DNA of 64,000 nucleotides from Alphaproteobacteria bacterium (GCA_009779135.1 WREW01000005.1:1-64000), one strand, 5' to 3'. Positions 18,579-28,563 are shown, numbered from the stretch's first letter. Translations and numbers: made by a program. The notes: a model not told the origin generated them from the sequence alone.

Positions 18579-19286
18579 TTAGCCTTCCTTGTAGCGATAG
18601 CCGACACCGTAAAGCGTTTCGATCATCGAAAACTCCGAATCCACCACGCGGAACTTTTTGCGCAGACGCTTGATGTGGCTGTCAATCGTGCGGTCATCCA
18701 CATAAATGGATTCGCCATAAGCCGCATCCATCAGCTGGTCGCGGCTTTTGACATGGCCCACGCGCTGCGCAAGCGCCTTGACAAGAAGAAACTCGGTCAC
18801 CGTTAAATCAACGGTCTTTCCCCGCCAAGCGCATTGATGCCGCGCGCTGTCCAAAACCAGATCGCCGCGTTTCATGGTGCTTGCCGCATCCTCCGCAGGC
18901 GGATTTAGCCGCAACTGCTCGCGCCGCAAAATGGCGCGGATACGCTCAAGCAAAAGCCGATGGGAAAAAGGCTTGGTGATATAATCATCTGCGCCCATGG
19001 AAAGCCCCATAATCTCGTCAATTTCCTCATCCTTCGAGGTCAGAAAGATTACAGGCATCGCCTGCGTCACAGGGCTCTGGCGCAGTTTCTGCAAAAGCTC
19101 CATACCCGTCAGGCGCGGCATCTTGATATCAAGCACGGCCAAATCCGCAGGCCGCCCCGCAAGGCCGCGCAAAGCCTCCTCCGAATCCGAAAAAGTGCGC
19201 ACCTCAAAGCCTTCCGCTTCCAAAGCCATACTGACGGAAATCAGGATGTTGCGGTCATCATCGACAAGAACGATCGTCTGGGACAA
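18579..19286 (-). CDS. chvI: ChvI-type response regulator, TTG start
   Basis: An OmpR-family transcription factor, partner of the sensor downstream. The receiver domain has the acidic pair DDD at residues 8-10, the phosphoacceptor Asp in [13 protein letters not shown], and the Lys in ITKPFS; the C-terminal winged helix runs through [18 protein letters not shown] to [12 protein letters not shown] and GVGYRY. The start codon is TTG with AAGGAGG 6 bases upstream, a strong site that decides the start. It faces guaB across about 150 bases. The arrangement with chvG is the usual one. Confidence 0.92.
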   Translation of the reverse strand: MSQTIVLVDDDRNILISVSMALEAEGFEVRTFSDSEEALRGLAGRPADLAVLDIKMPRLTGMELLQKLRQSPVTQAMPVIFLTSKDEEIDEIMGLSMGADDYITKPFSHRLLLERIRAILRREQLRLNPPAEDAASTMKRGDLVLDSARHQCAWRGKTVDLTVTEFLLVKALAQRVGHVKSRDQLMDAAYGESIYVDDRTIDSHIKRLRKKFRVVDSEFSMIETLYGVGYRYKEG

Positions 19287-19437
19287 AGGACGCCTCCTTA
19301 CATCATAAAAAACAAGAGCCTAAACCGAAACTAGGACATAATTTGGTGGAAAATCAAGTTTTTAATTATTTCTCCTTGTCTTGCAAGGCCGCACCGTGAT
19401 AAACATGGCCGCCACCGTTTTGTTATGGAGGCGCCCG

Positions 19438-20904
19438 ATGACCGATTTCCGCGAAGCTCTTACTTTTGACGATGTTTTACTGGTTCCCGCAGCCTCTCAC
19501 ATTCTGCCGGCTGATGTCAAAACGGAAACTTTTTTCTCCCGCCATATCGCCCTGAACATCCCTTTGGTCTCCGCCGCCATGGACACGGTCACGGAAAGCG
19601 CTCTGGCCATCGCTCTGGCTCAGGCCGGAGGCCTTGGCGTCATACACCGCAATATGTCCCCGGCCGCTCAGGCCGAAGAAGTGCGTAAAGTCAAACGCTT
19701 TGAATCCGGCATGGTGATGAACCCCGTCACCATCACGCCCGATGCGCCCCTTTCAGCCGCTCTGGATCTTATGCACCAGAACAATATTTCAGGCATCCCC
19801 GTGGTGGAAGGCTCCGGCAACCGCCTTGTCGGCATTTTAACGCACCGCGATGTACGTTTTGCGGAAAATCCGGCCCAGCCCGTGGCCGAGCTGATGACCA
19901 AAGACAATCTGGTTACCTGCAGCGCCCGCATCAGCCGCGAAGAAAGCCGCGCGCTTTTGCACAAACACCGCATTGAAAAATTGATTGTCGTTGATGAAGA
20001 TTACCGTTGTGTCGGCCTTTTGACCGTCAAGGATATAGAAAAAGCGCGTCTTAATCCGCAGGCCTGTAAAGACGACAAGGGCCGTCTGCGCGTGGCCGCC
20101 GCTATCGGCACGGGCCCGGATTCGCTAACGCGCGTTGATTATTTGGTGGATGCCGGTGTGGATGCCATCGTCCTTGATACGGCCCACGGCCACAGCGCCA
20201 GCGTCATTGCGGCGCTCAAGACTATACGGCAGCGTGTAAAAAATGTTGATATTGTCGCAGGAAATATCGCCACGGCTGAAGCCGCGCAAGCGCTGATTGA
20301 CGCAGGCGCGGACGGGATTAAAGTCGGCATCGGCCCGGGCTCCATCTGCACGACACGCATTATTGCGGGCGTTGGCGTGCCGCAGCTCACGGCCATTATG
20401 GACGCGGCTAAAGTGGCCAAAAAACACAAAATCCCGCTGATCGGCGATGGCGGCATCAAGTTCTCCGGCGAAATCGCCAAAGCCATCGCGGCGGGCGCGG
20501 ATTGCGTGATGCTGGGATCTTTGTTTGCAGGCACGGATGAGGTGCCCGGTCAGGTCATCCTCTATCAGGGCCGCTCTTACAAAAGCTATCGTGGGATGGG
20601 CTCCATGGGCGCCATGATGGAAGGCTCGGCAGATCGCTATTTCCAAAAGGCTGACGGGCATGACAACAGCAAACTGGTTCCCGAAGGCATTGAAGGTCGC
20701 GTCCCGTATAAAGGCCCCGTCAGCCAAGTCATCCACCAGCTGATCGGCGGCCTGCGCGCCTCCATGGGCTATACAGGCTGCGAAAACATCGCCGCGATGA
20801 AGGAACGCGCAACCTTCGTACGCATCACAAACGCCGGCCTACGCGAAAGCCACGTCCACGATGTAACGATCACGGCAGAGGCGCCTAATTATCAGGCGGG
20901 GTGA
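19438..20904 (+). CDS. guaB: Inosine-5'-monophosphate dehydrogenase
   Basis: GuaB oxidises IMP to XMP with NAD, the committed step to GMP. The 488-residue protein starts [18 protein letters not shown], contains the usual CBS pair ([16 protein letters not shown] and [14 protein letters not shown]), and has the active-site loop [18 protein letters not shown] with the catalytic Cys, then [20 protein letters not shown] and the flap [15 protein letters not shown] lies about 7 bases before the ATG; the frame extends upstream to 19381 without a ribosome site. The 3' end overlaps convergent rlmE by 20 bases. guaA is not next to it. Confidence 0.96.
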   Translation: MTDFREALTFDDVLLVPAASHILPADVKTETFFSRHIALNIPLVSAAMDTVTESALAIALAQAGGLGVIHRNMSPAAQAEEVRKVKRFESGMVMNPVTITPDAPLSAALDLMHQNNISGIPVVEGSGNRLVGILTHRDVRFAENPAQPVAELMTKDNLVTCSARISREESRALLHKHRIEKLIVVDEDYRCVGLLTVKDIEKARLNPQACKDDKGRLRVAAAIGTGPDSLTRVDYLVDAGVDAIVLDTAHGHSASVIAALKTIRQRVKNVDIVAGNIATAEAAQALIDAGADGIKVGIGPGSICTTRIIAGVGVPQLTAIMDAAKVAKKHKIPLIGDGGIKFSGEIAKAIAAGADCVMLGSLFAGTDEVPGQVILYQGRSYKSYRGMGSMGAMMEGSADRYFQKADGHDNSKLVPEGIEGRVPYKGPVSQVIHQLIGGLRASMGYTGCENIAAMKERATFVRITNAGLRESHVHDVTITAEAPNYQAG

Positions 20905-21601
20905 TCTGCCCCCGAAACCCCATCGCCACGATAAAGCTTTCTGACGAGTCGGCGCGGCTGGCGGCGGGTTTGGCGTGGCGGACTTTGGCGAAACTCTTTT
21001 TCAGCGAGTCCAAAAGTTCCTTCTCCGCGCCGCCTTGGAAATATTTACAGACAACCACGCCGTCCTTGGCCAGCACGGACATGGCAAAATGCACCGCATG
21101 TTCGGCCAGATCCATAATGCGCAAATGATCGGTTCCGCTATGGCCCGTGGTGGAAGGCGCCATATCGCTTAAAACAAGATCCGCCTGCCCGCCCAAAGCT
21201 TGTTTCAATTTTTCCGGCGCTTCATCATCCATAAAATCCATCTGTAGAAAAGTTACGCCGTTAAGTGGATCAAGCGGCAAAAGATCAAGCGCGATGATTT
21301 TCCCCTTTTCCCCTATTTTCTTAGCCGCAACCTGAGACCACCCGCCGGGCGCCGCCCCAAGATCCACCACGCGCAAATGCGGGCGCAAAAGATGAAACTT
21401 CTCGTCAAGCTGCAAAAGCTTAAAAGCCGCGCGCGAGCGAAACCCGCGATCTTTGGCCTCGGCCACATAAGGATCATTCAGCTGCCTTTGAAGCCACTGC
21501 GCAGAAGAACTGGAGCGCCGCCGCGCCGTCTTCACGCGCACCGCAAGCCGCCTTTTGCTGGCATCCCCCCCGATCCCGCGATGTCCGCCTTTTCCCTTCA
21601 T
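20885..21601 (-). CDS. rlmE: 23S rRNA 2'-O-methyltransferase RlmE/FtsJ
   Basis: RlmE methylates the ribose of U2552 in 23S rRNA late in 50S assembly. The product of about 238 residues has a basic N-terminal tail ([18 protein letters not shown]), [15 protein letters not shown], the SAM-binding [35 protein letters not shown] and VVCKYFQGG, covering the K-D-K catalytic residues. I placed the start at the ATG at 21601; a longer frame begins at 21619. It converges on guaB with a 20-base overlap. Confidence 0.94.
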   Translation of the reverse strand: MKGKGGHRGIGGDASKRRLAVRVKTARRRSSSSAQWLQRQLNDPYVAEAKDRGFRSRAAFKLLQLDEKFHLLRPHLRVVDLGAAPGGWSQVAAKKIGEKGKIIALDLLPLDPLNGVTFLQMDFMDDEAPEKLKQALGGQADLVLSDMAPSTTGHSGTDHLRIMDLAEHAVHFAMSVLAKDGVVVCKYFQGGAEKELLDSLKKSFAKVRHAKPAASRADSSESFIVAMGFRGQITPPDN

Positions 21602-21695
21602 AATTCCCCGCAAAAACAAAAGCTAAAGCATGACACTATCATAGCACTATAACTTTACAAAGGGCCATCAAATATGATAGGAAACCCCTCACGCT

Positions 21696-21769
21696 TGGGA
21701 GATCGTCTAGCGGTAGGACAACAGACTCTGACTCTGTTTACCTAGGTTCGAATCCTAGTCTCCCAGCCA
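21696..21769 (+). tRNA. tRNA-Gln (CTG)
   Basis: The sequence folds as a 74-base cloverleaf. The acceptor pairs TGGGAGA with TCTCCCA, followed by discriminator G and an encoded CCA. The D arm is GTCTAGCGGTAGGAC, the anticodon stem is ACAGA/TCTGT around the loop CTCTGAC giving anticodon CTG, and the T arm is CTAGG-TTCGAAT-CCTAG. CTG decodes CAG as glutamine. It stands alone, 51 bases before the spermidine-synthase-like gene. I saw no duplicated tRNA end that would mark an integrated element. Confidence 0.95.
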
Positions 21770-21820
21770 GCCTGCTATTTTTCGTTACGCAAAGCCCATA
21801 TTAAATAATAGAGGGAACAG

Positions 21821-23965
21821 ATGAAACCGCCGAAATTGAAGCTCAAGGTTTCTTCTGCCCTGCCCCTTTTTGTCCTCACGATTTTCAGCAGCGCCTTTTT
21901 ACTGTTTTTAGTGCAGCCCTTGATTGCCAAGCAGTTGCTGCCCGTATTCGGCGGCAGCGCGGTTGTCTGGAATGTCTGCATGCTTTTTTATCAGGCGCTG
22001 CTGCTGTGCGGCTATCTTTATGCCCATCTGCTGGCAAGCTTCTTTTCAGTCAAAAAGCAATATATCATTCACATCATCTTCCTGCTCCTCAGCTTAATGC
22101 TGTTGCCCATAGGCTTTTCCGCCGAGCTGGTGGAAACCACCGGTGGCCGGATACCTGAGCTTCGAATCTTCCTCCTGCTGGGCGCTGCTATTGGCGCCCC
22201 GTTTTTCTTTTTGTCGGCCAGCGCGCCGCTCCTGCAACGATGGTTTTTGGAAGCCGGCGAAAGCAAAGAAAACAAAAATCCATATTTCCTTTACGCCGCC
22301 AGCAATTTCGGGAGTTTTCTGGCTCTTTTTGCCTATCCGTTTGTCATAGAGCCGTTTTCATCCCTCCTTTGGCAGTTAAAAGCTTGGAGCTTTTTCTATT
22401 TCCTCCTCACTTTGCTGTTCGTCAATTTAGGCGTTTTCCTGAAAAAGAAAAAAGAGGCCGTCATTGCAAAACAGGAAATAAAAGAAAAAATCCGCCCTGA
22501 AATCGTCCTGAAATGGATTGTTCTGGCCTTTTTCCCTTCCAGTTTAATGCTGGGGTTAACGCAATACATCACCACGGACATCGCGCCTGTGCCGATGCTG
22601 TGGATTGTTCCGCTGGCGTTGTATCTCCTCACCTTCGTCATTGCGTTTGCAGACAGAAAATCTTATTCCGAAGACGTTCTCTCAAAAATCTTTTACGGTT
22701 TTTGCTGCGGCTTTGTTTATATCTTCTTCCAAAGAACACCCGGGTTTTTCACCACCCTTGGTTTTTACCTGCCTCTGTTCTTTCTGGCCGCGCTTTTGTG
22801 CCATAATCGCTTAAACCTCACCAAACCGAACCCCAGAAACCTCACCACCTTCTATCTCTGCCTGTCTGTCGGCGGAACTTTGGGCGGCGTGTTTAATGCA
22901 CTTTTGGTGCCGCTTATCTTCTCAAGGCTGATCGAGTTTCAACTTGTTCTGGCGTTCACGGCTCTTTATTTCCTGCCCACACTCAAGAAACAAGGCATGA
23001 AATGGATGTTGCTTATCGGCGGCCTGTTTGCGGCGGCCATCGCGCTGCTGTATTTTTCGCCCCCTAACCCCTTCTTGCAGGAAAAAACTTTGCTGGAAGA
23101 AAGGAACTTCTACGGCGCCTTTAAGGTCACGGAAAACCCGATACGGGAGCATAGAGAGCGCGCGCTGCTTCACGGCTCCACCTTTCACGGCAAACAGTTT
23201 CTGGGGACATTTGAAACGGAATTGACGGCTTATTTTGCGGTATTAAGGAACTTCTTCCAGCCGTTCAACGAAAGGAATGACGACTGGTCTGTGGCCGTCT
23301 TCGGTTTGGGCGCAGGAACGGTCGCCTGCCTTGCCAAAAAGGGGCAGACATGGGATTTCTTTGAAATCAATCCGGCGATCATAAAACTTTCCATTCCTGA
23401 AAAGGAAGGAGAGGAGCCGCTATTCACCTTTGTTAAAAGATGCGCGCCGGATGCAAAAATGTATCTGGGCGATGCGCGTATGGAAATGGCCAAACTCCCC
23501 AAAGACAAGAAATATAACGTCATCATCATGGACGCCTTTTCATCGGATTCCATTCCTGCCCATCTTTTGACAAAAGAGGCGTTCGAGCTTTACTTCTCGC
23601 GCCTCAAGGAAGGTGGCCTGATATTTGTCCATATCAGCAACCGCTATCTTGACTTGCGTTCGGTGATCGCAAACATGGCGAAGGAATTGGGTATGCAGGC
23701 AAGAGTAAACCAGACGAATATGGCGCCCCTCGTAAGTCAGGAAGCGGAAAAGACATTCCAGCTGGAGGAAGTGGCTTCTTATTCAAGATGGGTGATTGTC
23801 GGTCGGACACGGGAAGACATCGCGCCGTTTCTGGATTGGGAAATACCGCCGCCGGACGAAAAAATCGGCCTGTGGACGGATGATTATTATAACATCTTTA
23901 AAATCATGGCGAAGGAAATAGAAAAGGGAATAAGAAAAGAACTCAGCTCTTTAGTCGGTTCTTGA
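21821..23965 (+). CDS. Membrane protein fused to a spermidine-synthase-like domain
   Basis: The 714-residue product has an N-terminal half with about ten to twelve hydrophobic segments (first around residues 13-35, last around residues 400-415) and a C-terminal soluble half resembling polyamine aminopropyltransferases. The latter has VFGLGAGTVACL (SAM-like site), FFEINPAI, YLGDARMEM, YNVIIMDAFSSDSIPAHLLTKEAF and FVHISNRY. Similar fused membrane/spermidine-synthase-like proteins are widespread; polyamine synthesis is unproven for them. The gene has a GAGGG before its ATG and looks more A/T-rich than its neighbours, possibly reflecting transfer. It stands beside tRNA-Gln and converges on the PH-like gene. 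Confidence 0.85.
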   Translation: MKPPKLKLKVSSALPLFVLTIFSSAFLLFLVQPLIAKQLLPVFGGSAVVWNVCMLFYQALLLCGYLYAHLLASFFSVKKQYIIHIIFLLLSLMLLPIGFSAELVETTGGRIPELRIFLLLGAAIGAPFFFLSASAPLLQRWFLEAGESKENKNPYFLYAASNFGSFLALFAYPFVIEPFSSLLWQLKAWSFFYFLLTLLFVNLGVFLKKKKEAVIAKQEIKEKIRPEIVLKWIVLAFFPSSLMLGLTQYITTDIAPVPMLWIVPLALYLLTFVIAFADRKSYSEDVLSKIFYGFCCGFVYIFFQRTPGFFTTLGFYLPLFFLAALLCHNRLNLTKPNPRNLTTFYLCLSVGGTLGGVFNALLVPLIFSRLIEFQLVLAFTALYFLPTLKKQGMKWMLLIGGLFAAAIALLYFSPPNPFLQEKTLLEERNFYGAFKVTENPIREHRERALLHGSTFHGKQFLGTFETELTAYFAVLRNFFQPFNERNDDWSVAVFGLGAGTVACLAKKGQTWDFFEINPAIIKLSIPEKEGEEPLFTFVKRCAPDAKMYLGDARMEMAKLPKDKKYNVIIMDAFSSDSIPAHLLTKEAFELYFSRLKEGGLIFVHISNRYLDLRSVIANMAKELGMQARVNQTNMAPLVSQEAEKTFQLEEVASYSRWVIVGRTREDIAPFLDWEIPPPDEKIGLWTDDYYNIFKIMAKEIEKGIRKELSSLVGS

Positions 23966-23971
23966 TTTGCT

Positions 23972-24664
23972 TTAGTGCAAAGGCGCATGACCCGTTTTGC
24001 GGGTGAAGGCCTGAACAAAAACATCCTCAACCGCATCAATGCGGGCCACGGAAGAAAACTCCCCCGAAGGAAGAGCATCCCTCATCATGCGCGGCATGCT
24101 GGCGCTGCTAGTGACGTTGAAAAAGGCAAGTGTCCCGCTGTCCCCCTGCGGCGCTTTTTCCTTTGCGGTGCGCAGGCTTTCCTGAAAGGGGATTGAGATC
24201 AGCTTGTTTCGCCACCCCCTCTTTAAAATCAAAGCGCGGTCATTGGTGAGCGCATAAATCGATCTTCTTATTTTATTTCTATCCGCAAAAGGCTTGTAAA
24301 GCAGCCAAAGCCCCGCCAGAACAAACGGCACGCCGAAAAGAGGAAAAACAAACGCAAAGACAATCTCGACAAAATCCGTTTCCTGAAACCCGCGCGCAGC
24401 CATCTCCTGCAAAGGCGTGCTGGCGCCGTTGACCCAAAACAATGAAAAGGCAAGCCAGAAAAAAGCAAACGGATAAACCACAAAAGACTGGCGGTTCAGG
24501 CGCAGCGCCTGCGGCGCTGGCGCGCCTTGCCATAAGATCGTCTCTGACGGCTGGAGATAAGCTTCAAAAGACCTTGTTTCCGTCACGCGCCCGCGCATTT
24601 TTTCATGCGCGGGAACTGCCGTAAGGCCGCGCGCGTGATCGGGATTAAAAGGATCTTTTTTCAA
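23972..24664 (-). CDS. PH-like membrane protein downstream of gcrA
   Basis: The 230-residue protein has two membrane segments around residues 63-80 and 102-121, between an N-terminal GETILWQG-like motif (PSETILWQGAPAPQ) and a C-terminal region with YALTNDRALILKRGW, both recalling bacterial PH-domain (YdbT/bPH2-like) membrane proteins. The start is a TTG whose last base overlaps the gcrA stop in a TTGA arrangement, so translation is probably coupled; the first internal ATG lies at 24598. Function is unknown. The partnership with gcrA comes only from adjacency. Confidence 0.7.
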   Translation of the reverse strand: MKKDPFNPDHARGLTAVPAHEKMRGRVTETRSFEAYLQPSETILWQGAPAPQALRLNRQSFVVYPFAFFWLAFSLFWVNGASTPLQEMAARGFQETDFVEIVFAFVFPLFGVPFVLAGLWLLYKPFADRNKIRRSIYALTNDRALILKRGWRNKLISIPFQESLRTAKEKAPQGDSGTLAFFNVTSSASMPRMMRDALPSGEFSSVARIDAVEDVFVQAFTRKTGHAPLH

Positions 24665-25227
24665 CGCGAGCCGCCGGCTTTGCGCTCACGCAGCTCCGGC
24701 ACGGAAGCCACGAGCGAAGCATTGGCGCGCGAACGCCGCGAAACCGTCTGATACGCCACCCGTGCATGGTGCGCGCAATAAGGCAGGCCTTCTTGAGCTT
24801 CACAGCCGCAAAAACGGAACTCCGGCGAGCGCGGATCACCAATGGGCCAGCGGCAGTGACGCTCTCCCACCTTGGTGACGGGAACACCTTCGCTGCGCCG
24901 CGCAATATCAATGGGCCGTGGCGTTGTGTCGCGGTTGATCGTTGTGCGCGGCAAAACATCCGAAGGCGGCAAGGATGGCAGCGCCCTTAACATCGAGCGC
25001 GGCTTGCTGACCTTTTTGATCTTGGTCATCACAACACCCGGCACGCCGGAAGGAGGCTCGGCCGCCGCGCGGCTTGCCATACCCACCGAGAGCTTTAAAC
25101 GATGAGCCTTTCCGATCACGGCATTGCGCGTCACGCCCCCGCCAAGGCTCTTGGCAATATCATTGGCGCTATAGCCATTGCCCCACATCCGCCGGAGGGT
25201 CTCTATCTGTTGTTCAGTCCAGGCCAT
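24661..25227 (-). CDS. gcrA: GcrA cell-cycle regulator
   Basis: GcrA is an alphaproteobacterial sigma-70-associated activator recognising promoters with methylated GANTC. The 188-residue protein has the N-terminal DNA-binding region TEQQIETLRRMWGNGYSANDIAKSLGGGVTRNAVIGKAHRLKLS, a variable linker, and the C-terminal CRWPIGDP with FRFCGCEAQEGLPYCAHHARVAYQ. AAGGAG lies 9 bases before the ATG. The divergent spacer towards parE holds four GANTC sites, compatible with autoregulation or methylation control. Its presence is one of the best lineage markers in the window. Confidence 0.95.
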   Translation of the reverse strand: MAWTEQQIETLRRMWGNGYSANDIAKSLGGGVTRNAVIGKAHRLKLSVGMASRAAAEPPSGVPGVVMTKIKKVSKPRSMLRALPSLPPSDVLPRTTINRDTTPRPIDIARRSEGVPVTKVGERHCRWPIGDPRSPEFRFCGCEAQEGLPYCAHHARVAYQTVSRRSRANASLVASVPELRERKAGGSR

Positions 25228-25595
25228 AGGTCTAAGCTCCTTGGTTTTGAAGTGTTACGAATCCGAAAAAAGGCTGTTCAACATTAACCAAAACACCCCT
25301 AAAGAAACACAAGATATAGTGGTTAATGGGGATTATCCATACCAGATGCGGACGCACCTTTCCAGTCTTTCGCTTTTTTGGGGATAACCGAAAAGAGCCC
25401 AGTCCGGCGCGCGGTATAAGCTTTTGAAAGGTCGTTGTCATTTCAAGCTATACACATGTGGACAAGGCCGCCCTGAGAGGGATCTGCGCGATTCGTTTAT
25501 CCACAACTTTTTGATTCGTTCTTTTTTTTGCCATTTGGCCCAACGAAAGATAAGATCGCCGCGCAACTTTATGTGATTCACGAACCTTTAGGGCC
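25228..25595. promoter_or_regulatory. gcrA-parE divergent spacer with four GANTC sites
   Basis: No gene was found in this 368-base divergent spacer, which must hold the promoters of both genes. It contains four GANTC sites at 25259, 25490, 25513 and 25575 (GAATC, GATTC, GATTC, GATTC); chance would give about one or two. GANTC is the CcrM methylation site through which GcrA acts in relatives. I could not assign -35/-10 elements with confidence. The last 100 bases before parE contain several T-runs. Confidence 0.6.
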
Positions 25596-27590
25596 ATGGC
25601 AGATCTTTTATCATCATCTCAAGGCGCCGGACGCAAAGGCGCAGGCTATAACGCCAAAGACATCGAAGTCCTTGAAGGGCTTGAACCTGTGCGCCGCCGC
25701 CCGGGCATGTATATCGGCGGCACGGATGAAGCCGCTTTGCATCATCTTGTGGCGGAAGTGCTCGACAATGGTATGGATGAAGCCGTTGCAGGTTGCGCCA
25801 GTGTGATAACCGTTCGCCTTGATGCGGACAACAAAGTCACCATCAGTGACAATGGCCGTGGCATCCCCGTTGATGACCATCCGAAATACCCGGGAACATC
25901 GGCGCTTGAAGTGATTATGACCACGCTGCATGCGGGCGGCAAGTTTTCGGATCACGTTTACCAGACTGCAGGCGGGCTGCATGGCGTAGGCGTCTCGGTC
26001 GTCAACGCGCTCTCACAAGAACTTGTGGTTGAGGTCGCGCGGGGCAAGCAGCTTTACCGCCAAAGCTACAGCCGTGGCCTTGCGACAGGCAAACTTAAAA
26101 AGATCGGCGCAACGACCAAACAAGGCACAACGATTATCTTTGTCCCCGATTGTGAAATCTTCGGCTCTAAACTGCGCTTTAAACCTTCAACGCTTTACAA
26201 AATGGCGCGCGCCAAAGCCTATCTTTTTCGCGGCGTTGAAATCAGGTGGTCTTGCGATCCCGCTTTGATTAAAAGTGACGATCACACGCCTGAAAAAGCC
26301 ACGCTCCATTTCCCGGGGGGGCTTGCGGATTATTTGGCTTCTGCCCTCGAAGACCGCGCGCTTGTCACGCCGCAGCTTTTTTCCGGCACAGCCGATCTTC
26401 CCGACAATAAGGGGCGCGTGGAATGGGCCATTGCTTGGCCGAGCAATGGGCAGGGCTTTTGCCACTCTTATTGCAACACCATCCCGACCCCTCAAGGCGG
26501 CACGCATGAACAAGGGCTGCGCGCAGCGCTTTTACGCGGCTTGCGCGCGCATGGCGATCTTTTGGGCAACCGCCGCGCAAGCGCTATCACCGGCGATGAA
26601 GCCTTTGGCGATGCGACTTCGCTTTTGTCCTTGTTCATCCACGATCCGCAATTTCAGGGACAAACCAAAGAAAAACTGGCCTCCGTTGAAACCATCCGTC
26701 TTGTGGATCAGGTCATCAAGGATCATTTCGATCACTGGCTTTCGGCAGATCCTTTAAGCAGCAAAGCGCTTTTAGATCACCTTGCCGCCAAAGCTGAGGA
26801 GCGCATCAAAGCCTCGCAAGCCAAAGAGCTTGCGCGCAAAAGCGCCACGCACAGGCTGCGACTCCCCGGCAAGCTGGCTGATTGCGCCCAGATGGCGGCA
26901 ACGGATACAGAGATCTTTATTGTCGAAGGCGATTCCGCCGGAGGCTCCGCCAAACAAGCCCGCAACCGCGCCACACAAGCGATCCTGCCCATTCGCGGCA
27001 AGATTCTCAATGTCGCCAGCGCAAGCACGGAAAAACTCCGCGCCAATCAGGAAATCGCTGATCTTGCGCTTGCGCTTGGCTGCGGGATCGGCAGCGCCTT
27101 TGACCTCAGCAAACTGCGTTATGAGCGCGTGATTATCATGACCGACGCCGATGTGGACGGCGCGCATATTGCATCGCTCCTGATGACGTTCTTTTACCGC
27201 GAGATGCCGGGCCTTATCCATGCGGGTCATCTTTATCTGGCGCAACCGCCGCTCTACCGCCTGACCCAAGGCGACAAAACCGCCTATGCCCGCGATGAAG
27301 CGCATAAGGAAGAACTTCTTGAAACCACCTTTAACGGACGCGGCAAAATCGAAATCAGCCGCTTCAAAGGCCTTGGCGAGATGATGCCCGCGCAACTTAA
27401 ACAAACCACCATGGATCCGCAAAGCCGATCTCTCTTGCGCGTCATCATCGCCGCCCCCGACTCCCCCGACCGTGCCGAAGAAACCAAAGAAACCGAAACC
27501 CTCGTAGAAAAACTCATGGGCCGCAAAGCTGAGCTACGCTTTCAATACATTCAGGAAAACGCGAAGTTTGTGCAGGATGTGGATATTTAA
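25596..27590 (+). CDS. parE: DNA topoisomerase IV subunit B
   Basis: ParE is the ATPase subunit that, with ParC, decatenates replicated chromosomes. The 664-residue product has VLDNGMDEAVAG (where SMDE is more usual), GRGIPVD, the GHKL loop QTAGGLHGVGVSVVNALS, the transducer Lys region QTKEKL, and the TOPRIM motifs EGDSAGGSAKQARNR and MTDADVDGAHI, ending ELRFQYIQENA. The length and the absence of the large GyrB insert favour ParE over GyrB. The ATG at 25596 has no strong ribosome site. Confidence 0.93.
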   Translation: MADLLSSSQGAGRKGAGYNAKDIEVLEGLEPVRRRPGMYIGGTDEAALHHLVAEVLDNGMDEAVAGCASVITVRLDADNKVTISDNGRGIPVDDHPKYPGTSALEVIMTTLHAGGKFSDHVYQTAGGLHGVGVSVVNALSQELVVEVARGKQLYRQSYSRGLATGKLKKIGATTKQGTTIIFVPDCEIFGSKLRFKPSTLYKMARAKAYLFRGVEIRWSCDPALIKSDDHTPEKATLHFPGGLADYLASALEDRALVTPQLFSGTADLPDNKGRVEWAIAWPSNGQGFCHSYCNTIPTPQGGTHEQGLRAALLRGLRAHGDLLGNRRASAITGDEAFGDATSLLSLFIHDPQFQGQTKEKLASVETIRLVDQVIKDHFDHWLSADPLSSKALLDHLAAKAEERIKASQAKELARKSATHRLRLPGKLADCAQMAATDTEIFIVEGDSAGGSAKQARNRATQAILPIRGKILNVASASTEKLRANQEIADLALALGCGIGSAFDLSKLRYERVIIMTDADVDGAHIASLLMTFFYREMPGLIHAGHLYLAQPPLYRLTQGDKTAYARDEAHKEELLETTFNGRGKIEISRFKGLGEMMPAQLKQTTMDPQSRSLLRVIIAAPDSPDRAEETKETETLVEKLMGRKAELRFQYIQENAKFVQDVDI

Positions 27591-27604
27591 GGACACCAGC
27601 TGCT

Positions 27605-28381
27605 TTAGCCCGTACCCGGTACCCATTGCGGCAGCATATAATAATGAAGGCCACCCCATCCTTTCTTGAGGGCGTTACATGTTGCATTACTTATAGATCC
27701 GGTAGAAATACATGCTGTCGGCGCGGCAAAACATCCTATAAGGGATGGGATGCCAAGATTCCCACTATCATTTATGGCCGTGACCTTATGGGCAGGATCT
27801 CTTTCGTCAGGGTGTACGATTACATCGTCCCACTTTAATACAATGGGAATCGTACTTTCAGGGCAACTGCACTGTCCTGTGGCAGGATTGGGGGCAAGGC
27901 AGCAAACTTCATTACTAAAAGATTTGCCAAAGGAGTCGACCTGTATGCCTCCCCAGAACGAAAGATTCATCAACCCACCAGGACATGCCGGCATACTCCA
28001 TCCCATCGAATACCACTTACGTCTAGCGCCAGCGCCATAATTGAGTCCATCAACCACAAATACGGAGCCACCACCGCCCGCAGCCGTCACGCAAACAGGC
28101 TGGCCGGCTTCAATGCCTTGCAAGGTCTGTCCCTCGGCGCACTTCATATTGCCGATGGAGTTTTGCTTCCAGTAATATGTTGTCCCATCCGCGCCCGCAA
28201 GACAGGCCAGAATATTCTTCTTGTCAAAATCAAGCAGCGTAACGCCCCGCTGCACCGGATCGCATGCTCGTCCGATACAAACCTCTTTTCTGGGATCACA
28301 GGGGGCTGTCTCGGCCCACGCCTGCCCCGCCAAAACCAAAACGCCTACAAAGGCCAAAAAACCAAGACTAAAGCGGGTCAT
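27605..28381 (-). CDS. Secreted Cys-rich protein, unknown
   Basis: The start was set at 28381 because AAGGAG lies 7 bases upstream and a signal peptide follows at once (MTRFSLGFLAFVGVLVLAGQAWA, cut after AWA). The frame extends further upstream, without such support. The mature part has about fourteen Cys, including ETAPCDPRKEVCIGRACDP, MKCAEGQTLQGIEAGQPVCV and EVCCLAPNPATGQCSCPES, plus a Gly-run (AAGGGGS). The CAEGQ...GQPVC pattern recalls repeats in bacterial surface, pilus-tip and tail-like proteins, but I cannot name a family. It converges on parE, 14 bases away, and is well separated from the ATPase. An exported protein is well supported; its function is not. Confidence 0.75.
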   Translation of the reverse strand: MTRFSLGFLAFVGVLVLAGQAWAETAPCDPRKEVCIGRACDPVQRGVTLLDFDKKNILACLAGADGTTYYWKQNSIGNMKCAEGQTLQGIEAGQPVCVTAAGGGGSVFVVDGLNYGAGARRKWYSMGWSMPACPGGLMNLSFWGGIQVDSFGKSFSNEVCCLAPNPATGQCSCPESTIPIVLKWDDVIVHPDERDPAHKVTAINDSGNLGIPSLIGCFAAPTACISTGSISNATCNALKKGWGGLHYYMLPQWVPGTG

Positions 28382-28459
28382 GGGAAGCTCCTTTGATAGA
28401 GAGAAAAAACGCCACGCTATTATACACAAAAAACTTAAAAAAAGCTTTATCACCCCACT

Positions 28460-28563
28460 TGTCATTGCGAGGAAGGCCTTCAGGCCTGACGCGGCAATCT
28501 CTGTACCAACATCGCCGAGATTGCCGCGTCAAGCCGGCTTCGCCGGCTTTCCTCGCAATGACA
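28460..28563. repeat. Palindromic repeat, family A copy 2
   Basis: The long inverted repeat starts TGTCATTGCGAGGAAGGCC and ends with its mirror, CCTCGCAATGACA. Inner arms are TGACGCGGCAATCTC and GAGATTGCCGCGTCA; each half also holds a small secondary palindrome (GGCCTTCAGGCC and GCCGGCTTCGCCGGC). The right half encodes the last residues and stop of the P-type ATPase, so the element has changed the end of that protein. Confidence 0.9.

Noticed and set aside
21696-21769. tRNA-Gln as an integration site for the A/T-rich gene after it
   Set aside because: No integrase and no visible repeat of the tRNA 3' end within the window.
25596-27590. GyrB instead of ParE
   Set aside because: Length of 664 residues without the large C-terminal insert and divergent order with gcrA favour ParE; not fully excluded.
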